From: Rotaria macrura | Lineage: Eukaryota > Rotifera > Eurotatoria > Philodinida > Philodinidae | DNA: 64,000 nt | NCBI GenBank assembly: GCA_900239685.1 | Contig: OENT01000496.1 | Location: forward strand, 42,504 to 106,503 | Direction of reading: 5' to 3' | In this document: positions 45,790 through 60,700 of the stretch, in pieces | How positions within the stretch are numbered: the stretch's first letter is position 1 | Layout: every line of letters begins with the position of its first letter | The notes under the pieces: generated by a model | Databases searched by the model: none | Seen by the model: only the letters and a program-made list of their open reading frames with translations | What the model was told of the DNA's origin: nothing | Made by a program: the position numbers and the translations under genes

Positions 45790-48700
45790 CTGCCATTTAT
45801 TCAAAGTAATAGTGATTACATAAAAATTTAACATTGTTTTTGTTTTACTTACGCCGAATACGATCCACCGTCAAAAGAGCAAGAGTCAACATAGGTTGGC
45901 CGCGATGCATTCCAATCACCAAGATTGTACATGTGAATACCTTCTCGTTTATCAGAATCAGGTGCATCGACAAATTGACCGTAACCGATGAATTGTGTGT
46001 TTGATAGCCTAGCATAGCCTTTATAGTAAGTATAAATAGTTTCATTAACGGCTGGATTCCAAATATTTGTTGCATAGTCTGAGATCAATACTCGAAAACC
46101 GAACAGATCCGATGCTGGGCTTCGGTTGATAACCCGTACATTGTGCGTTAACAAACCGACAGCACTCGACACATTCAATGCTTGACCATTAGGAAATACA
46201 TTTTGAATGGAATGGTGGGTATACACTAGAGGATTTAATGTCGTTATAATAGTTCTACTTCCACTTATATTCGCAATCTGATGCCGTTCTGTATGAGTTA
46301 TGTCAACATCCGTAGTTGTAATGATGATTTCATCGGCGATGTTCCAATCAATAGATTCACTCAATACGATCTTAGTTTGACCTGAGGCAGCTGTTGATGC
46401 TAGTCTTGTCCATGTAATGTTGTGGGGTATTCCATGCAAGTCAAGTCCTCCAAAGACACCAACTACTTTAGATCCCATCGATCCCGCACCATTCGGCAAT
46501 AGCACAATAGCTCGTTCACTTCCTGTAATGATGATGTCAACGTTTGAGTCCAGTGGATTGTTTGGCCAACCTTAGTACAAATCACCTTACAACGATAGAC
46601 AAGGAGACCTTGTCTAATGATCACTTACCGACAATCAACTGACCACCATTGATGATAATACTATCCACGTACATTGTGTTGTTTATTCCCTGATATGAAA
46701 TGACAAAAACTCTCAAATGTAAACCAAATCAATGGAAAGTCGTACCTGTTCAAATTCTAGCACACCATCGATGCGCAACGCAAGAATTTTCGGTAATGGG
46801 TAGTCGACAACAAGCCAAACGCCTCGTGGAATCAAAATGTTTGTATTGTTACCGGGCTTGAGCCCACCTATAGGTTTATTTATCTCCTAATGATGAATTC
46901 TCTAATAGCTCGTGTACATACCAGCTCCTCCATATCCTAGCGGCGCAAAGGACCAGTCAGAATCGTTGGACCAGAATAATGCATTGGTAGGACGAGCTGT
47001 TGCTGGTAACTCGAGTCCTGGCTGTATTGGATACTGACAATTCGGATATTGACATTTGATTACATTTAACGGAAGATTGACGTCAATAGATAGGGCATTC
47101 GTCAACGGATTTTTGACTAAATATTGACATAAAAAGTCATTTAAAATAAAATGTAATATTCTACTGTACCAATGTAGGAAAAATATGATGTGACATTGTC
47201 GTAATACCAGTCACCATTGTTATTCGTCAAATCGGAGAGAGATGAGTTTGATTGCGTGGCCGTCAAAACACTTGAGATTGTATACACTTGATCAGGCATT
47301 AAATCTATTTTATGGCGATTAATGAGATAATCACCAGCTGCTAAATCGTAAAAAGTACCCGAATACGATAAGTTGACTGAACTCTAAAATAAATAAATAA
47401 TTTCAAATACCGATGGAAGAAAAAGTCGTTTTTATGTACGATCTCATTTTGAAATTGAAATGTATACGTCTGCCTAGCTTGTAGCACAACCAAATAGCCA
47501 GAGTTCTGATCAGGTGTCGGTACGACAGCGGTGTGGTTGAAAATATCATACATAAATAAAAGTTCATTGTTCTGATCCAAGTTAACTTGATTGAAAGCAA
47601 ATCGAATCCATGAACCTAGTGAGGATGGACAACGTATTGCGTTGACAAAATTAGCGGCCGGAACACATAAAGATGAGGTATTCCAGAGGCCATCAGGCGC
47701 TATAATTGTTGCATTGGGCAAACCGGCCAATGTTCCATCTTCGTCAAGATATAAGCCATCGTATTGCCATCGAAATAGTCCACGATTGGTGACATTTATA
47801 AATGATATTTGAGAAAATTTGGTTAACCACCCTTAGACAAGAATAAATTAATGCAATTATTCATTCTAATTAAATAGGAAAACAGCTACATACCACACTT
47901 AACGTTTGCTGGAGTTGCCGGTGGTTCATGAATTGCTTGAGTTGATGAGCTTTGAAAGTTGATAAAAGTGACGTTTCGAACTAGAAGACCACGGGCAAAC
48001 ACAACTAAAAGAACGCTCATTACACAATATGTAACTCAAGCGACGGAAAATTTAGAAAATATTCGTATTTACCGATGAGACCACCAGTGCGCGGGATAAC
48101 TGGACTTCTGGATAAGTTTGCATCGCCAATGACGATACTATTGATAACGGATGCGCCAGTACTTATGTTATAAAAAGTGGTTCGAAAATTAGGTAAATTT
48201 GTTGCTTGATTATTACTGGCAGAGAGATATGAAATACCCATATCACTATTGTCGAAAATGAGCGCATCCTTCACTTGAATCACATTTGCCATGACAGCTT
48301 CAAATCCTTTGGTATTTCCCCACGAAGTCAACCGTTCAAATAATGCCTGAATCGGTGCATCGGCCCTACAATTCCCATCGACTGTTGGAATATATTCTGG
48401 AAAAATCCATACGCCAAATAGACCGACACTATGCACACTGTTATTGAAAAATCGGCCGAATGGTTGATGATGTGGGCAATAGCCAGGAAACAGAGAAAAC
48501 GAGGGTCCATCAGGCGTTTCAAGCATTCGGTACCAATAACCTAGATGAGTGCCACCAGCTACTGCATTATTGTCGACGATGTTGTTTGGATTTGTCACCT
48601 ATAATGGTATAAGAGAATAAATAAAATGATACATTCACTTTAAAGTACCCAAAATGCAGCTGGAGTAATATCTTCATTCAGCAGACTCGAACTTGTTTTT

Positions 48701-51700
48701 ACAAACACAGCCAAATTGCCTCGGAAAATATTACCTATTTCGACCCCATCTTCAAGAAAAACTGCTCCACCACTGTGTGAAGATGTAAAACCAAAATTAG
48801 ACATTCAGTTATATACTAATTTCTAGTATATCAAACTTACCTGATATCATACATGACATTGTTTTCGACATTAACGTAGTTACTAGCATGAATATTAATC
48901 GCTCGATTGAATGTCTGATGAATAGAAGATGATTTGATGTAAGACATACTCATATTTCCATTCATATGAAAATGTACAGGATAGCGACCGAGACGAAAAG
49001 CTTGACCAGCATTGAATATCTATGAAAATGTGAAAAACATAGATCAATCTGTGAAAACGATGATTAGTTAGTACTTCAATATTAGATAAACGAAGAATGA
49101 CTGGTTGAGTATTGTTGATCATGCTCATATCGGCACTAGCCATTATTGTGGCTCCAAATTGATCTGAGCCTATTTCCTGACCGTAACGACCAAGAAAACA
49201 GGTCTGAGTGGCAAATTCATCTAGCAAAAAAGTAAAAAGCGAGTGCATTTTGTGAACATGATTTAATCTAATGTAATATAAAATATATTCTACCAGGATT
49301 GAAACCTTGTGGACATGCTTGAATCGTTTGATTCCATGTTGGAGTGATAGAGCCTACACTCAGATGTATGATATTCAAGCAAATTGAAACAAAAATTTAT
49401 CAACAAACCTTGAAAAACAACATTGTGCGATAAAAGACCAACTTCCGCTCGAACCTCAAGAAGCATAATACCCAGATTTTTTGTGACACCCAAATGCATC
49501 CATTGCAGGGGTGTATCCAATGTCAGATTATATCCATCGTTTGATATGGCCGTAATTGTACGTTTTTCACTTTGTCCCTGACTGAGATAATCACCAGTTG
49601 TTGCAATTATAATTTCACTACCAACAGACCAATCGACTGAATCACGAAGTGTGATTGTCGAGGAACCATTGAAGGCTGTCATTCCCAAATATGTCCACAT
49701 ATGTTTTGTACCTTTACCATGCATATCAATAGTACCTTGACGTAAACCAAGTACTTTAGCACCGTCTAGTAAGCACAAAATATTTTAAACCGACGAATCG
49801 AATTGAGAATGATCAAGTATCACTCACAGATAGGTACTTCGATTGATCTCAATTCCCCGTACATTGTAATAGTAGCTTGATGCTGAAATGGATTTGATTC
49901 TGTACCGATCTGAAATAGGCCACCATTGACTACTAAAATGTATTCTACATTTAAAGCTACGTCTTGTGAATCATCAAAAATTAATGAAGCATTATCAATG
50001 ACGATCGCTTTCAGAATCGGTGTTGTTGTATCGAAATAGACTGTTTTACCACTGTCAATTACAGCTATCATGCCTTCTTCAGGTGGTGCATAGCCACCCC
50101 AAGTCCACGGGCTTTACCAAAGATCAATATATTGGAATTGAGCTGAACCAATTGCATTGCCTGAGCCGTTGATATAGACACGCACTGGAACCTGTATAGA
50201 TGTTCCCGGATACGAACCGGTTAAACATGTGATGCTCGCCAGATTGATTGTCTGGACAATGCATGCTATACCAGCAATACTAACCGATACGGCACTCATT
50301 GTGCTCCTATTTGTAATAGAAGATTCAATGTTTGATGTATTAATTTTAAGAATTTGTCCAGATGAAAACTGCACACATCCTGTATACCCAGGCGCGGAAG
50401 GACATGATAAAATGGTATTAAAATGCCTCCAAATATACATAATTATAATCATGTGAAACGGTCACAAAAATGCCGAAAATGGTTTGTATTGTAGACATTC
50501 TTTCGCTGTTTCATATACTATTTTCACTGGGTCAAAACATCATTTTAATGCATCACAAAAAGGAATTTCCCAGCATTTCTGTGATCATTTTACATCATTA
50601 TAATTATGTATATTTGGAGGCATTTAACGACTCTTTATCATTTCGTTTCCTGAGTATCACTGAGCGCATTTTAACGCTGTAACTGTTGCTGCCGCAGAGT
50701 AGATTCGACCAGATGATCGTGTAATAACGAAGCAGTGAATAAACAATTGGGCTAAACTTACGCATATCTGATACATATGAATTTTCTACTTGTGCTAATC
50801 AAAATTGTGCGCTTTACCCTAATGAATGTACTGAATCAAGGGTACCTGAAAAAGTACCCTGCTACTAGTATGTCACAGGTACTTTTGGGTACTTAAGTAC
50901 CTTATAGTACTTTTAGGTACGTATAAGGTACTCGGGTGGGTACCCTGCTGCATAGCGTCTAGTAAGTGGGTACTTGAAGTTACTGATCAAATACTCGGCT
51001 GGGTACTATTGCGCAGTAATTTTAGGTACCCTGCTGCCAAAGCTGCAGTATGTTGATGATTGAACCTAACCTTTGACTTTTTTCATTTTTGCTTCTGTCA
51101 AAGCAAATTATAATTTTTTTTCGTTTTTATTTAATTTAATTTTTTCAATTCTGAAAATTCAAGCGGGTCAAATTTCTCGATCTGATCGAGCTTGAGTTGA
51201 TCAGATCTCCACCAGACCATATCAAGGTAGTCCTCTCTCGATTTATGATCGAGATNGGCATTTTTCGACTATAATAAATAGTCAAGAAATAATCTAGAAA
51301 AGATTAGTATGAAAATATATTAGTTTCTTATGCTTTGTCTAGTTGTTTATATGGAGCTGTGTGTGCGAAAGAAAACGGTGAATGAACTGTAACTATACAG
51401 AACGCGCCAAATCTAGGATACCCTGTAGAGTTTTCCAAAGTAAAGTTACAGGTGCAGGTACTCATACAAGTACCTGTTCAGTAAACATACGATGTGGGTA
51501 CCCAATGCAGTAACTAGATCAGTATAATCACTGAAAATTTTCGAAGTACCCATATCGGGTACCTTGCTGAGGCTTTCGCAGTACATGGGTACCCTGAACT
51601 CAGTACTTCCCCTAGGGTAAGCAGTAGAATTGCTGTCAGTAAAAATTTGGGATGGTATTTTCCAGTTTATTTAAAACAACATATAAATGTTTTTGGTAAT

Positions 51701-54700
51701 TGGTTTCACATGGGCTAAGTTAGTGATAATTCATAATTCAAATAGTTTTAACTTACAAAAATTACATTTTTTAAATGAAAATTATTCAAAAAAACTTTAT
51801 ACTACTTAAATATAAATTATTATCAGTTAATATTTATCGTATGAATTATAGCATATTTTTTTTATTTTGAATATAAATTGTTATCATCCATATTTAGTTT
51901 TGAATAAACCTTGTTTATAATTCAACTTCTATTTAAATTAAACGAAAACTAAATGAGCACCGACACTCTAAGTTTTAATACACCAATTATCATTCATATT
52001 GAGGAATCAATTCGAATATCACTAGTTTTCTTTTCTTTATACCTGTTAAAATTATTTTAATACAAGCATAACTTTGAGGGATTTGAAGTGGCAAATAATG
52101 ATTTCTTTCCGTTGCATTGGTTATAGGGGATTATGCTGAATTGGAATACATCGGTAAAAGATAGTTGAGAATAACCGTGGTGGACCCAACTGTGACGCTT
52201 GAGTAGTGACGGTTAAGTTAAAAGAAAAATAGTTAAGTTTGCTTATGTTGGACTAGGAGTCTGAAGATTACAGTATTTCCGTTAAGAATTTTTTGCATAC
52301 GTTCTAAACTATCTGATTCTCTTCCATTTCACTGTCAATACCAATGTGAAAATTCTTCTACAGCAAATGTTGATCTTTGTGTAGTCAGCGATCGCTGAAA
52401 ATGCGTACTGCTGTAAGAATTGCTACGACAATAGGCTTCCGTATTCATTTAGTCACTGTATCAACGATATCAGTTCAGCATTGTCGCTTTTCATTGACAA
52501 TTTTGGTGCTGTCACTGGTTACCTGTAAACGAAACCTGTAGATCTACCTATCCATGAGATGCATCTAATTTCATCGATCGGAAATCATGCAGTATCTGAG
52601 CCTATTATTGATGTTGTTCGAATAGCGAAAGGATTTTCAAAAACATAAATTATTTCAGATTTCAACGTTTTAATACGTCATATTCTAAAGAAACTATTTC
52701 GGAATTCAACTACTTTCATTTTAATTCCGGTTGCAGCTGCTGAAAATCATGTGATTTTCATCGAAACCTACCACTGGATCTATCGAGTGGTCGGAACATA
52801 CATATCTGATAGGTTTCGTTGTCGTATTAATTTACATCTGCCACTGCACAAGTTTATACAATATTTCAGCAATCTAATGCTGCTTGTATTCTATAGAAGT
52901 CAGAGAGAAATTCTTATTCCATCGGAATTATTGTTTTACTGTCGTTCATTTTTGCGATCATAATGAAATCTATCTTTCTTTGAGCAAAATGAAAATTCTT
53001 TAACAGTCGAAACACGTATCCTTCAAGGAAAAAATTGAAATGTGACCACATTTGGAAATGTATCTCGTAGAATATTCTATCAGTATCAGTAGACTATCTC
53101 AATCTATACAAAACCCTTGACAAAACTTCATATTTCGACAGATAACATTGAAAAAATTATCACCGTCAAACAGTTTTATTCTTTTCGATTATCCTAACTT
53201 GAGACAATGTTCGTAACTTAATTACTGCAGAAATAAGCATCAAAAATACCCATGAAACTCGAAAATGTAATTTTAATTAGCCCAGAAGAGTTTCTTAATT
53301 AACTTATCAATGAAAAAAACATTTAGTTTACACGAAATGGTAAAATTGTTCCCTTAATGGTGCTAAGGTTCTAACGTATTTTAATGCACATTTTCCCACT
53401 TTTTAAGTTAAAAAAGTGCATTATAATGTTCAAAATGGGCAAAATCCGTACAGTGATGTATTTTAATGGCCATTTTTTCATTATTCACTTGACAGTGTAT
53501 TGAAGTTGAATGGACAACTCAATAGTTGAATTGTGAAGGTAATGAGCTGAAGTATGTGTCACATGGAAAGCACAATAGAAAATCGACAAGAACCCTAGTG
53601 TGCCTCTCTCAAGAAAAGATGAAAGGTCAAAATTAGAACTGAAATTGATGCGACTCGCCATGTAAAAAAATATAATCAAAAAATCGATTTTTAATCGATT
53701 TTAATCAATAATTTAAGCAGTAATAATCATAGCAAAATCAGATTTTAATCGATTATTTCAATTATCCGAATTATATTTGATTTTCAAAAATATGCTAAAT
53801 CTATTATAATTGGAATAATTGAAATAATTGATTAAAATCTGATTTTGCTATGATTATTACTGCTTAAATTATTGATTAAAATCGTTTGATTATAATAAAT
53901 TTTTAATCGATTATTTCGTGATTTTTCTAACAAAATTTTTTTACATGGGTCTTACATTATCATCGAAGTTAAGTGACTTAACTTAAGTCAAAAGCTCATA
54001 AATAAAGATTATTTCTTAAACTTTTTGAAAGTGAATTTATGAATTGATGACAACGCATATTTCAATCTTTTCTTATTGCTACACAGATTTATTTACTTCT
54101 TTCTTGGGCGAATCATACACAAGTATGATTAGTATTCGTTATGTTATTGATCAGAGTTACAATAGTGCACTTACGACACATCCGAATCCATATAAAAGTC
54201 TACTTTTGGACCTCATAAATTGTTTTTATTTCATGATACAGCGACCTGATAACCTGAATTTAGTACTCTCATCACTCAACTTTTTGAATCACACAATCTC
54301 TTTCAAGATAAAAGTTTTGTTCTCAAAGTGCGCATCTAGATTTTTAGCTTGTTTCTACGGAGAAATTCAAGACTTACGGAAAATTGATTCCATTGATGAT
54401 GAGTGTTGTACCTCCACCAGTTCCACCACGGGTCGGACTAATGCTTGTCAAAGTGGATGTTAAGTTAGCTCGATAGACAAACGGCACAGCTTCTGTGAAT
54501 CCATCCACGTTCACTGTTACATTGCAGAATGTGTGAGATGCTGTAGGAATGGCTGGCGGAGTTACACATATAAGTTGTGTATTGGAAACCACTATCACTG
54601 ATAGACAGAACTCATTACATACCCTAACGACTATATTTGAATCGTTGAATCCATCACCTGTGACTATCACTGATTGACTACCTCCAAAGCTACCTTCTGA

Positions 54701-57700
54701 TGGAGATGCTCCGATGATTTTCAGAACATAGGTGAATTTAACATTTGCATTTGAATAACCGAGTGTTGCAACTTGCACTATCACCGGTTTCGCACCTGCT
54801 GAACTGGAGCCAGTTGTACATATGATTGATGTTGATGAAATATTGTTGATGATGCATGAACTCTTATTAATAGTTACAGTTGTTTGGCTTGAGATAAAGT
54901 TGCTTCCAGTAATGTTTAACAATTGAAAGGCACTTCCGTTGGTTGGACTCACGGAGTAGATGATGGGTGTACTAGCAGGACTGTAGGTGAGCATAAATGA
55001 GCCAGGCAAAGTAATACCGTTGGTAGTGACAAAAATGTTTGCCAAATTTGAACCATTTACTTGTGGAGGAACAATACATTGAAGTTGACTATGCGTAGCT
55101 GCAACAAGTGGACATGATTTTGAACCAACAAATATCTGTAAAGCGCTAGTATTCGTCGAAAATCCACTGCCTGTAATATTGAGGAAAACGCCACCGTAGA
55201 TACCACTCGTTAGAGGTTCAATACTTGATAGATTTGCGGTTGAAATCAGATAAATAGAAGACCAAATGATGCCGACGCCTAAATTTTAAATGAAACAATA
55301 TCGTCACTCTAGTTATTTCCTTAAATACATGAAAGAACAGACCATCGATAGATCCTGTTATTGTGTGGTTTCCAGCTTCAATATCCCCTAGTACACAAAG
55401 GATTGTAGCATTCATAATGGCTGTTACATTACATGGAACCTCATCGACAAATACATGAACAGTAGATGCTGTTCCTCCACCACCAATAAGATTTCTTCCA
55501 CTCAGTGTCAGTGTAGCTGGTCCCATAATCCATGCTGGGCTGATGGAGTCTAAGTAAGCCGTGACACTTGGTGCCCATTGAAAGGAACATGAAGATAGCA
55601 AACACAAGGCTTCAATAGAACCAATAAACACTCGTATAGTCATATTTCGATCAGTGTAATTCATTGATGCCAACGTAATCAATATGATTTGAGAATATGA
55701 AATTCTAGCCCAACTCGTATATTCAACATTGCTGATAAATACACGTGCATAAGCAGGTAAAAACCCATCACCCATAATTGTTATCTCAGTTCCACCGAAA
55801 ATGGAGCCTAGAACATAGGAATGATTAATGTTATGATTTGAAGAAATAATATAAGTTTCACCAATGGTTGGAGAAATATTCGAAATTGATGCCTCATATT
55901 GAAATTGTAATACACCACTGGTAATTAAATATCCTTGACGATCGCGAGCTACTCGAAAGCTTTGATTCACTCTAGCATCGAGTAGGGATCTAGCTTTAAT
56001 TTCACATACGAGCTGTGTTGAAGAAGCATTTATTATCGGACAATGATAGGATGAGCCGATTTGTACATCGTTTTCGCAAAATATTGTACTAAAACCAGTA
56101 CCTATTATAAAAGGAAACGTTTTTTCGATGTGACATGAAAGAGAGAATTGGTATGAGACCAGATATGGTGACTATCGTTCCCGATACGCCTTGAACAGGT
56201 GAAATCGAAGTGATTGAACCGACTGAACACGGCGTGAAAAGAAAACTCAATATATTCGAAGTAGGTACGATCTGCGAGCATGAATTTGGATTCAGTAGAG
56301 TACTCGTATTACACGATGATGTCGGAATAGAAACTACGCAGGATAGAAAATAAAACATGAGTATTAAATATACACTCAAACTTTGATGATGGAATTCATA
56401 CTGTTGGACGTGCAATAAAGTCTTTGACCCGTATAGCTTGGCGATGGAGAACACCATGCTTGAGTATCGTTAACTGATGTGCATGATGTGTAATTGTTTG
56501 AATTGAAAGTGAAGGGGAAAGTACACGATTGAGCTACGTTATCGAATAGAAAATATGGCCTATTATAAAATAATAGAGAAAGGTAATAAAAATACCAATA
56601 AATGAATTCGACGTGGCTTGAACAGTGAATATTTGTGGTTGAGGATCGATCACTGTAATGATGCCACGTAGAGCAATCTGTTCTGCTAGATCAACGATTG
56701 TCGACCAGTAATAATAAGTGCCTAATGTGTCGAATTGAAAAGAGAAAGAACCTGCAAATAAAAAAATTCGTTATCATCGCAATCTATTTCGCTTTTCTTA
56801 TTCACCTGACGATGTAGCTGGACCTGAGTCAAATCCATTTGGTGATTTCACAGTAGCATATGTATTCGGTACTTGTTGTACTTTATAGGCCAGTGTTGAT
56901 AAAAGCAACGATGAACCCCACTGCCATGTAACGATAGCTCCTTTCTCTACAGTTGCATATTGAGGGGACCAGGCAAAACCGGCACCATACGTTGGATCGA
57001 CACCGTCAGACGTAATGATGACTCGAGGAGCAGCAGAGTTTGGTTGACAGTGAATGAGACTCGATTGAACAGACTTAATATTACATGGTACTTGAATATT
57101 ATCTCCATTGCCGAAAGTAATAGATGTGGAACTATCAAAGCCTTCTCCTTGAATATACACATCGGTACCACCGTACAAAGATCCGATCTGAGGTATGACT
57201 TTTCGAATATAGAAACGATATTCGATTTGTACTAAAGGACGAGCAAAGCCATTCGGCGTGGACACCATAACTGGATAGAGACCAGGTGATAAGAGAGACA
57301 AGTTAGCTACAATTCGATTCTGTGTTGATGATACAACGTTGATACTTGTCGAACCGACATATACTGAAACTGTGCTTGAGCCGAACAATGTACCAACAAT
57401 TGTTATTTGGCCGGGATTCATAGTGACAACAGTAGGAATAATAAATGAGATTGTTGGCGTATTAGAAACGTTGTAAGTGAACAGAGATGAGGCATTGCTG
57501 ACAATGGAGCCATCGGTAACAGATACAATTGTTTGAACAGTTTCGAGTGACATCGTTGCAGGGACAGTGCATGTGATCGAAGAAAAATTCACTATCTGAA
57601 TATTTGTACATGAATTGCCATCTATAGAAACTGCAGCAGCTGATGAAAAGCCAGTACCATTCACTGTTAACGTATAACCACCACCTGTATTAATGAAAGA

Positions 57701-60700
57701 AAAAATATAATGATTGGCTATGAATATTAAGGTTCCAACTCTCACCAGCCCCTCCTTGACTAGGTGAAAAAGATATTAATTGTAGTGGGATATTCACGGT
57801 TAAGTTTGCATTGTTGGAAGATAAACCCTTACCATCAACGTTGACGGTCAGATTATAAACTCCTGAAGGAGCACTACTGATCATGCATGTGATGGACGTA
57901 GTTGTTGCATTTATAACTGTGCACGATCCTACTGTACCGATCACGACAACGTTCGAATCAAGTACAGTACTAAAACCACTGCCAGTTATCGACAGCATCA
58001 TTCCTACTTGTGAAATAGATGAGACTGTTGGAGTCTGTGCTGGTGACCATTCATATTGACAGCTGTTATTTGTATTCGCACAATGAGATGCATAACCACC
58101 AATAAATACTTCAACCTGTACATAATCTCCATGAACATATTGCTACTATTAAACAGTACTCACCTGAGGAGTTGTGTGATACGTTCGTGTTATGTCGCCT
58201 GGTAAGGGGCTGAGAAGAACACCACCAGGCTGTACAACCCATGTTGTTACATTTGTGCCCATCGGCATTATTCCATTAGTACTTGAGATTGAAAAAGGCG
58301 ACTTTTCACCACCTTTTGATAGCCATTCTATTTGGTATGAATAGCCTGTGCAGTCACGCGAACGGGTCACATTTAAAAACCCGAAATCGGATGATGTTTG
58401 AAATCGATTCGACAATGCTGAAGCTTCAATATTCACTGGTATTGATGAATATGTTTGACCACTATATGCTAAATCAAATGTTCCAGTTGCAGCAGCGGAT
58501 GCATTCCTAATCACTGTTACAATTGAACTCTAGGACAGAAATCATTATGGATTGATTCATCTTTTTGGTAAAAAGATATTCACTTTGGTTGGTAATACTG
58601 TTATTGATGTTGGATTAGAGCAGTCACTATATCGAAATGATACGTTAATAGTAGAATTACTTGAATTGTGAGCAACTCTTAATGTATTGTAGACTAACTG
58701 GTGTTTCGGATAGAGCCGACGAACACCCTCAATTGACGAACTTTGACATTGAAATGTTTCATTAAGGCCATTTGCACAAATGGCCACATTTTGATCGTTC
58801 AGTGTACATGCCGAATAGACCTGTCCATTAAAATAGAAAGGAAAAATACATGTATTTTGTAGTGATGGCCCATCAATTGGATATAAACTTCTGTTTTCAT
58901 AACCAATCGGTAATGACGTACGCAGCGTAATCGTATCGATCATGATGCCGTGTCGAATGTTTTGACTGAACCATGCGTCCTGGATAATAAATGGCGATGA
59001 TGTGTAATAAACGGATGATTGAGTGGCGAGTTGAGCAGCCACATCGATACATGTATAATGCCACAGTTTATCAGATAATAACATAAGTGAGATTGATGGT
59101 GAATAGGTTACTGGTGAAACTCCATTGATTTTTATATTAAAACTGATTTCGTTCATGTAAGAACTAAAAGCTCGGTAAGCGAAGCAAAGGTAGTTTGCAG
59201 GAAGAGTATTTCTTGAGACCAAAGTATTGCCCATGAGAGAGCATTGACCACAAAATGCAACAGTTGAAATACTAGTTTCGTCGTATACACAGTTCGTTTC
59301 GAATTCTTGTACATAGACAATAGAGAGTGCAACTTCTGCATTATTAACTGAAGCTGGGCATTGAATTGAGAACAGTGCATTGAACGCTGTATTTAAAATC
59401 TGTTCTGTAATGTTGCTATTGAAAAAATCAAAATAAATCGACGTTATTCCATCGATTTGAAAAGCTAATTTGGAGCCAGATGCTACACCTTCGACAAGTT
59501 CGGTCACATTAGGTTGACTTCTTGCCGTTGACATTACATTGAAAAGAGAAACATTGCCCATTTCAATAGGAAAGGTGATTACATAAGTTGAGTTTATCCG
59601 TTGAACTGTAACTGATAGTGGATAAATGGTAGGTAAATCATTTAGAGCTGCCTGAACAATCTGTGGTGTTGATAATCTGTCGAGCAGGCCTAAACGAGTA
59701 TTGACGTTCTCGTTTTATTCTTGATTTAAACGCAAATATGAACGAACCTATATAGACACCATCGAAGCCTATTTGAAATGTTGAGCCATCAACTTGTATT
59801 GACTGCACTTCGGATGTACCATTGTTTGTCCCATTTTCTGTATAGGCTATGATCTATTTCGAAACATAGTATAAAAATAAGAAAAATATTCCTCAAGAGT
59901 ATCAAGTTGTGATAAAATACTTGTTCCTCATTGACAATATTCGAGTTGATATCGATGCGCTGAATTTCATTCGTAACAAAACTTGATGTGCCCGCTGTTA
60001 GTGTTGTCTCATGCATTCTAGCGTCTATCGACAAGGTTAAGTAGCCACCAACTCGAGATCTAATACAAAATAAATAGTAGCTATATCATAGTACGAATAA
60101 AAAGAAGTATAATTCAACATTGAAAATGCTCGGTTTACTTTGTATCGTTTTGTAAGATAACTGGACTTGATTGATAGCCTGTATTTGCATCAGCAATCTT
60201 GGTTTTATTAGCCGGACTATCGTTTGTGCTCAGAAATAGAGCACCATAACTATTTGTCCTTAGAAAAAAAGTGAATGTACCCGTGGTTGGTACACGTACG
60301 AACCCAATTAACCATATAGTAGCATCTGATGCCGATTTTAATACGTAAGATGCATCGTCTGTCCAAGTCTGATTAGCTGAAACACTGGGCATTGGAGGGT
60401 TAGCATTGGATAACACGGTCTACAATGAAAAACATTCATGATTTACTATGCAGGATTAATAATCCAATACTTGATTAATAAGAATCGGTTCAACAAAAAC
60501 TTGAAGGCCGCGCCCGCCTGAAAAATAAACAACATCTGTACTTTGAGAAACCATGACCAATTTCTACTAGCCTTGATGTTGACTTTGACTGAATATTAGT
60601 GCGCTAGGCGTTATACACTGAATAGTACTCAAATTTGAACTCAGAACTTTGCATGGTTGATTACCAATATTGACGACAATTGGATATTGAAGACTACTAC

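Larger units (their letters stand above)
50427..54377 (-). other. 3,951-nt intron of the PKHD1L1-like gene
   Basis: The donor is TTTCC|GTAAGT and the acceptor TATTTGGAG|GCATTT; the phase fits (a Pro codon is restored) and the TIG fold continues across it. All other introns of this gene are about 36-120 nt. The extra length is filled with inverted-repeat elements at 50421-50625, 50812-51622 and 53658-53948, plus AT-rich DNA without genes. It contains the only ambiguous base of the window (n at 51256). Confidence 0.7.

Noticed and set aside
54044..54463. A 139-codon + strand frame near the end of a PKHD1L1-like exon
   Set aside because: Its 3' half is antisense to a TIG exon and the rest is AT-rich intron; no domain and no splice logic.
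56559..56596. An apparent one-base frameshift between the cupredoxin-like and FN2-like exons
   Set aside because: It disappears when the donor AC|GTCGAA (exon end 56613) is used; that gives a normal 53-nt intron instead of 36 nt.
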